Of a stretch of DNA of 64,000 nucleotides, positions 60,864-64,000 are shown piece by piece. The notes beneath the pieces are model-generated. The model did not search any database, was not told the DNA's origin, and worked only from the letters and a program-made list of their open reading frames with translations. Source of the DNA: JAGNHS01 sp964609695. GTDB taxonomy: Bacteria; Bdellovibrionota; UBA2428. How positions within the stretch are numbered: the first letter of the stretch is position 1; every line of letters starts with the position of its first letter. The translations under genes and the position numbers were made by a program. The DNA lies in contig CAZSSP010000008.1 in assembly GCA_964609695.1 (NCBI GenBank), positions 1 to 64,000 on the forward strand, read 5' to 3'.

Positions 60864-60880
60864 TTGGCACGTAGTGTGCA
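60864..60880 (+). promoter_or_regulatory. Sigma-54 promoter of pilA
   Basis: TTGGCACGTAGTGTGCA closely matches the sigma-54 consensus (TTGGCACG-N4-TTGCA), with GG at 60866-60867 and GC at 60878-60879, ten bases apart. A start near 60891 gives a leader of about 31 nt with AGGGGGG before the pilA ATG. PilA genes are commonly sigma-54/PilR controlled, and a sigma-54 activator gene is at the window end. Confidence 0.8.
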
Positions 60881-60921
60881 GCTATCTGAGTGATAAGATA
60901 AAAAAACCATAGGGGGGTTTT

Positions 60922-61455
60922 ATGTTAAAAAACAATAAAGGTTTCTCGATGATCGAGCTTATGGTGGTTGTAGCCATCATTGGTATCATCATGACGATTT
61001 CTCTACCGAACTATCAAAAGTTCAAAAGCAAAGCTAAGCAGACTTCTGCAAAGGCAGAACTTACTGGTGTGTTTATGTCTGAGCAGAATTTCAGTATTGA
61101 GTATGGTTCATACCATAATAATCTTCATTATATCGGGTATGTTCCAGACGGTATTCCACTTGTAACTGCAGGTGCAGTGTCTTGTCCTACAGGAACTCCT
61201 TCAAATACTCGATATTATGCCACTGGATATGCTAGCGGATCAGAAATGGCTGCACTAGCTTCCTTAGCTATTAAATGTGCAGGAATTCAATATTATCCAA
61301 GTACAGTAGATTCATCAGTTGTTCCCGATGGTACTGTAGGGTCTGGAGTATTTACTGCAGTAGCATGGGGTAAACTTGATGGTAAGGACGATCGTTGGAC
61401 TATTGATCAAAATAAATCCTTACTTGTTGATCCAAATAAAAACGGCGCTCAATAA
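60922..61455 (+). CDS. pilA: Type IV major pilin PilA
   Basis: Pilin subunit of a type IV pilus. The short leader MLKNNKG precedes the mature N-terminus FSMIELMVVVAIIGII, with Gly at -1, Phe at +1 and Glu at +5, as PilD prepilin peptidase requires. A long hydrophobic helix (about 8-30), SLPNYQKFKSKAKQTSAKAE, and a 130-residue globular head follow with two Cys (VSCPTG, IKCAG). At 177 residues it is typical of type IVa pilins. It has a strong site AGGGGGG before the ATG, a sigma-54 promoter and a good terminator. Confidence 0.95.
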   Translation: MLKNNKGFSMIELMVVVAIIGIIMTISLPNYQKFKSKAKQTSAKAELTGVFMSEQNFSIEYGSYHNNLHYIGYVPDGIPLVTAGAVSCPTGTPSNTRYYATGYASGSEMAALASLAIKCAGIQYYPSTVDSSVVPDGTVGSGVFTAVAWGKLDGKDDRWTIDQNKSLLVDPNKNGAQ

Positions 61456-61484
61456 AATAATTACCTAATCACTTCATGAAGTGG

Positions 61485-61521
61485 CCCCCACACAAGTGCA
61501 AGCTTGAAGTGGGGGTTTTTT
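61485..61521 (+). terminator. Intrinsic terminator of pilA
   Basis: CCCCCAC (61485-61491) pairs with GTGGGGG (61509-61515), followed at once by TTTTTT. It is 30 bp after the pilA stop. A small palindrome CACTTCATGAAGTG precedes it. Confidence 0.85.
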
Positions 61522-61529
61522 ATTGATTT

Positions 61530-61820
61530 ATATTGAGATGCCTTGCAGGCACAGAAATTCATTTCACCGCAACGGTTTCGTTAAATTCCAAGAATGAGGC
61601 TTAAGTTTTTTGAGAAAGTGGACGATTCCTACTTACGGGGTTTATTCCGCTTTCGTTGTCCTAAGTTCATCCAAAGCGCGGTTACGCTATGGATGAGACG
61701 AAGAACCATTAACAGAATTTCGAGGTGTCTCATATGCACCCGGCCTTTCTGTTGCGCTACCACATCCATGTGAAAACTTTGTGCCCACAGGGCAGCTAGG
61801 TCCTAGCTAGATTCATGCCA
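61530..61820. repeat. Tandem structured repeat, unit 1 (291 bp)
   Basis: First of two direct copies offset by 309 bp. It contains a set of hairpins: TGCCT/AGGCA at 61539; ACCG/CGGT; a long compound stem at 61652-61705 (9 positions with one mismatch, a bulge, 7 bp, one mismatch, 4 bp); AACAGAA/TTCTGTT (61711-61753) enclosing GGTG/CACC; CACA/TGTG at 61761; TGCCC/GGGCA; and AGCTAG/CTAGCT. Reading frames of 59 codons (+, 61594-61773) and 46 codons (-, 61629-61769) are open, but a structured RNA is the better reading. Confidence 0.8.
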
Positions 61821-61838
61821 GTGCATGAAAATTAATTG

Positions 61839-62129
61839 ATATTGAAGTGCCTTGCGGGCACAGAAATTCATTTCACCGCTACGGTTTCGCTAAATTCCAA
61901 GAATGAGGCTTAAGTTTTTTAAGAAAGTGGACGATTCCTACTTACGGGGTTTATTCCGCTTTCGTTGTCCTAAGTTCATCCAAAGCGCGGTTACGCTATG
62001 GATGAGACGAAGAACCATTAACAGAATTTCGAGGTGTCTCATATGCACCCGGCCTTTCTGTTGCGCTACCACATCCTTGTGAAAACTTTGTGCCCACAAG
62101 GCAGCTAGGTCCTAGCTAGTTTCGTGCCA
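61839..62129. repeat. Tandem structured repeat, unit 2 (291 bp)
   Basis: Second copy, with about ten differences and no indel against unit 1, after an 18-bp spacer. Differences at several hairpins are in loops (ACCG-CTA-CGGT, CACA-TCCT-TGTG) or keep or extend the stem (GTGCCT/GGGCAC with a wobble). The compound stem at 61961-62014 is unchanged. It ends 39 bp before the stop of the minus-strand 62169 gene. The two units and spacers account for the 713-bp gene-free stretch after pilA. Confidence 0.8.
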
Positions 62130-62168
62130 ATTTTAGATTTGAGCAGAACTAATATAAGCCAAAAAAAT

Positions 62169-62840
62169 TTATTTTATAGTTCTTTTCGGAATATTGGGGT
62201 CGAGTTGCGATTGGAATTCTTCTTTTTGAGTTTCACTGAGAGCGCTAAGTTCACGGTGACCAAGTTTTTCAGCAAGTGAAGCTGCAAAAATTGGGGCTCC
62301 AGGTCTTTTTGAAGTTTGATAAAACATTTCAGCGGCTAGTTGGCGGTCTTTTAGATTTTCGATGGCGTGATATCCGCCCCAATACCAAGGTGTGAAAAAT
62401 TGCGGAGCTCTGTGAATGAGTTCATTCATTAATATGGTAGAGCCAATCGGGTCTTTTCCAATCACAAAAAGCACGGGAGTGATGGATAATATTCTTCGGT
62501 ATTCCTGAGAGTTTGAATAAATAGCAAAGGTATGGAGTTTAGAAAAAAGCCAGCTATAGTCGCGTTCAAAGCTCGAATTAAAATGGAGCCCCTGCAAAGT
62601 TTCTAACCAAATATAGGAAAGCTGAGCCGCTTTTAAACCTGGAAAAAAAAACCTTCTAAATGATTTTCCTTGTAGGTCTTCTTTAAAAGCGTTGGATTCT
62701 CTTTCGTGCTTTAAACGAAGAACTCTTTCTCCGTTGCGAGGATCAGAAAAATTTTGAGAGGAAAGCAATGCATATGCTTGAAGAAATGGCAGGCAAAGAA
62801 TTAAAAATTTAAATAAATAATTTAAATTTCTATTTTTCAT
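62169..62840 (-). CDS. Hypothetical protein, coupled to the sigma-54 activator
   Basis: This 223-residue protein has an N-terminal hydrophobic segment (about 8-26, signal or anchor). The rest is helical with TPR-like spacing (FTPWYWGGYHAIENLKDRQLAAEMFYQTS, then RPGAPIFAASLAEKLG), but no family is certain. Its ATG overlaps the stop of the activator gene (ATGA), so the two are made together; it may be a periplasmic or membrane part of the pilus regulation or assembly system. That link is inference. Confidence 0.65.
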   Translation of the reverse strand: MKNRNLNYLFKFLILCLPFLQAYALLSSQNFSDPRNGERVLRLKHERESNAFKEDLQGKSFRRFFFPGLKAAQLSYIWLETLQGLHFNSSFERDYSWLFSKLHTFAIYSNSQEYRRILSITPVLFVIGKDPIGSTILMNELIHRAPQFFTPWYWGGYHAIENLKDRQLAAEMFYQTSKRPGAPIFAASLAEKLGHRELSALSETQKEEFQSQLDPNIPKRTIK

Positions 62841-64000
62841 GTCGAGCTATCAGCATCATCATCGTCGCTAGCCATATCAAGTTTCTCAAGCCTATAGCGC
62901 ATCGATCTCAGCGTGATGCCTAATAGTTTGGCGGCCTCTTTTTTCTGATTATGACTTTGCTCTAAGGCTTTAAGAAGGAATTCTCTCTCCACTGTTTCTA
63001 GAATTTCATCGATTTTGACTCCACTGGCTTTCCAAACAAGTTCTTTACCTAAAGTGTCCAGACGAGGTTTTAAAGGTTCGCGGATGCTGTCGGGAAGGCC
63101 CTCGGGTAAAAGTGAGGGGCCACTTTCGAGAGCCATCATTCGTTCGATAACGTTTTCTAGTTCTCGTACGTTTCCAGGCCAACGATGATTTTTGAGCAAT
63201 TCTAAGGTCTCGCTCGCGAGTGATTTTGTTTCTTTTCCAAAACGCTCAGAGAATTTTTCAACAAAGAAATTGGCAAGCATGGGTATGTCGTCTTTGCGTT
63301 TTCTGAGTGGAGGAACGTTGATTTGAATCACGTTCAATCGAAAGTAGAGGTCTTCTCGAAATGTTTTTTTGGCCACTTCTTCTTCCAGATTTCTGTTGGT
63401 GGCCGCTATGAGTCTCACATTGGTGTGGAGCGCCTCGGTAGATCCAACGGGATTAAAAGTTCCATCTTGTAAAACTCGTAGGAGCGTAGCTTGAAGTGTG
63501 AGAGGTAATTCGCCGATTTCATCTAAGAAAAGTGTGCCACCATTGGCGGCTTCGAAATATCCTTTTTTGTCGGCGATGGCGCCAGTAAAAGCTCCTTTTT
63601 TATGGCCAAAAAGTTCAGATTCAATAAGTTCTTCTGGGATAGCACCGCAGTTTACGCTGAGGTAGGGTCCGTCTTTTAATTCACTATTATAGTGAACGGC
63701 TTTGGCGACTAATTCTTTACCTGTTCCAGATTCTCCCATAATGAGAATGCTAGATTTTGTGGGAGAGACTCTTTTGATGAGGTCAAAAATCTTTAGCATT
63801 TCTTGAGATCCACCAATGATATTGGAGAAGCTAAATCTTTCGCCCAACTCTTCGCGCATTCTTTGGTTGGCCTGAACTAATACGCGATTTTCGAGCGCCT
63901 TTTGGATGCGCACTTTAACGTCGTCTATTTTAAAGGGCTTAGTGAGATAATCAAAGGCTCCTAACTTCATGGCTTCAACAGCAGTTTCGGTTGAGCCAAA
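62837..64000 (-). CDS. pilR: Sigma-54 response regulator, PilR/NtrC type (5' end outside window)
   Basis: About 388 codons are visible and the frame runs off the window; the missing part is the first half of the receiver domain, whose end is seen (GAFDYLTKPF). The AAA+ domain is complete: Walker A GESGTGKELVAKAVH, sigma-54 contact GAFTGA, Walker B GGTLFLDEIGELP, the sensor RLIAATNRNL, R-finger region FREDLYFRLNVI and RWPGNVRELENVI. The C-terminal Fis-type HTH is ALEQSHNQKKEAAKLLGITLR. It would activate sigma-54 promoters after phosphorylation; pilA at 60922 with its sigma-54 promoter makes PilR the natural name. Confidence 0.85.
   Translation of the reverse strand, partial: FGSTETAVEAMKLGAFDYLTKPFKIDDVKVRIQKALENRVLVQANQRMREELGERFSFSNIIGGSQEMLKIFDLIKRVSPTKSSILIMGESGTGKELVAKAVHYNSELKDGPYLSVNCGAIPEELIESELFGHKKGAFTGAIADKKGYFEAANGGTLFLDEIGELPLTLQATLLRVLQDGTFNPVGSTEALHTNVRLIAATNRNLEEEVAKKTFREDLYFRLNVIQINVPPLRKRKDDIPMLANFFVEKFSERFGKETKSLASETLELLKNHRWPGNVRELENVIERMMALESGPSLLPEGLPDSIREPLKPRLDTLGKELVWKASGVKIDEILETVEREFLLKALEQSHNQKKEAAKLLGITLRSMRYRLEKLDMASDDDDADSST

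Noticed and set aside
61530..62129. CRISPR array or insertion sequence
   Set aside because: Only two long copies with an 18-bp spacer, no short regular repeats, no terminal target duplications and no transposase frame.
60675..62168. c-di-GMP or other known riboswitch near pilA
   Set aside because: I looked for the GGCAAACC and GACGCAAAGCC type blocks of c-di-GMP riboswitches and did not find them here.
1..64000. tRNA or rRNA genes
   Set aside because: No T-loop plus acceptor-stem combination or rRNA signature was noticed on either strand by eye; a tRNA scan would settle it.

Overview
The window is about 64 kb of AT-rich (by eye near 40% GC), gene-dense, Gram-negative chromosome. Gene content and style point to Bdellovibrionota, a Bdellovibrio/Pseudobdellovibrio-like relative: many secreted and outer-membrane proteins, a type III glutamine synthetase, a GldA/GldF/GldG-like ABC system, a type IV pilin, a sigma-54 activator, HDOD and REC-GGDEF signalling proteins, PBP4, a zinc carboxypeptidase, and two very large paralogous membrane proteins. 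This placement is inference. No rRNA or tRNA gene was seen, so it is not confirmed.

Layout. 0-5 kb: end of a minus-strand secreted protein gene, then ftsW-murG-murC-murB. 5-8 kb: an outer-membrane protein, then pfkA with two small co-transcribed genes. 8-11.5 kb: amidohydrolase, TPR protein and LysM protein. 11.5-13.3 kb: a STELLO-like glycosyltransferase coupled to a GT2 enzyme. 13.3-14.7 kb: dprA and smg. 14.9-17 kb: glnN. 17-25.3 kb: beta-barrels, an anchored ferredoxin, a Xer recombinase, and a minus-strand run of FkbM methyltransferase, gpmA, rfaE2, rsmE, REC-GGDEF and a peptide-binding lipoprotein. 25.3-29 kb: dacB-rnj-dtd. 29.3-37.1 kb: the tandem giant paralogs. 37.4-44.3 kb: M14 peptidase, ygfZ, a secreted Ala-rich protein, LysR, CoA-binding protein, a second Xer and a pectate-lyase-like beta-helix protein. 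44.4-50.4 kb: alaS, a CcmI-like lipoprotein, AI-2E transporter, IF-1, apaG and an OlsB-like acyltransferase. 50.6-53 kb: three lipoproteins. 53-57.8 kb: tsaB and the Gld-like ABC operon. 57.9-64 kb: HDOD protein, coiled-coil protein, pilA, a tandem repeat and a PilR-like activator.

Two non-coding structures stand out. First, four intergenic elements (29.07, 37.2, 47.55 and 53.66 kb) consist of long inverted arms around a GC-rich core. The arms match within a locus but differ between loci. Three cores carry the same CACTCGGGGT motif, and two are alignable at both ends. Second, between pilA and the sigma-54 activator lie two tandem 291-bp units, about 96% identical, packed with hairpins; several of their differences fall in loops or preserve pairing, which suggests a structured RNA.

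Sigma-54-type -24/-12 sequences precede pilA and two paralogous lipoprotein genes, and a PilR-like activator is encoded next to pilA, so these genes may share a regulon. Many neighbours overlap by ATGA or TAATG, and convergent genes often abut or share stop-codon palindromes.
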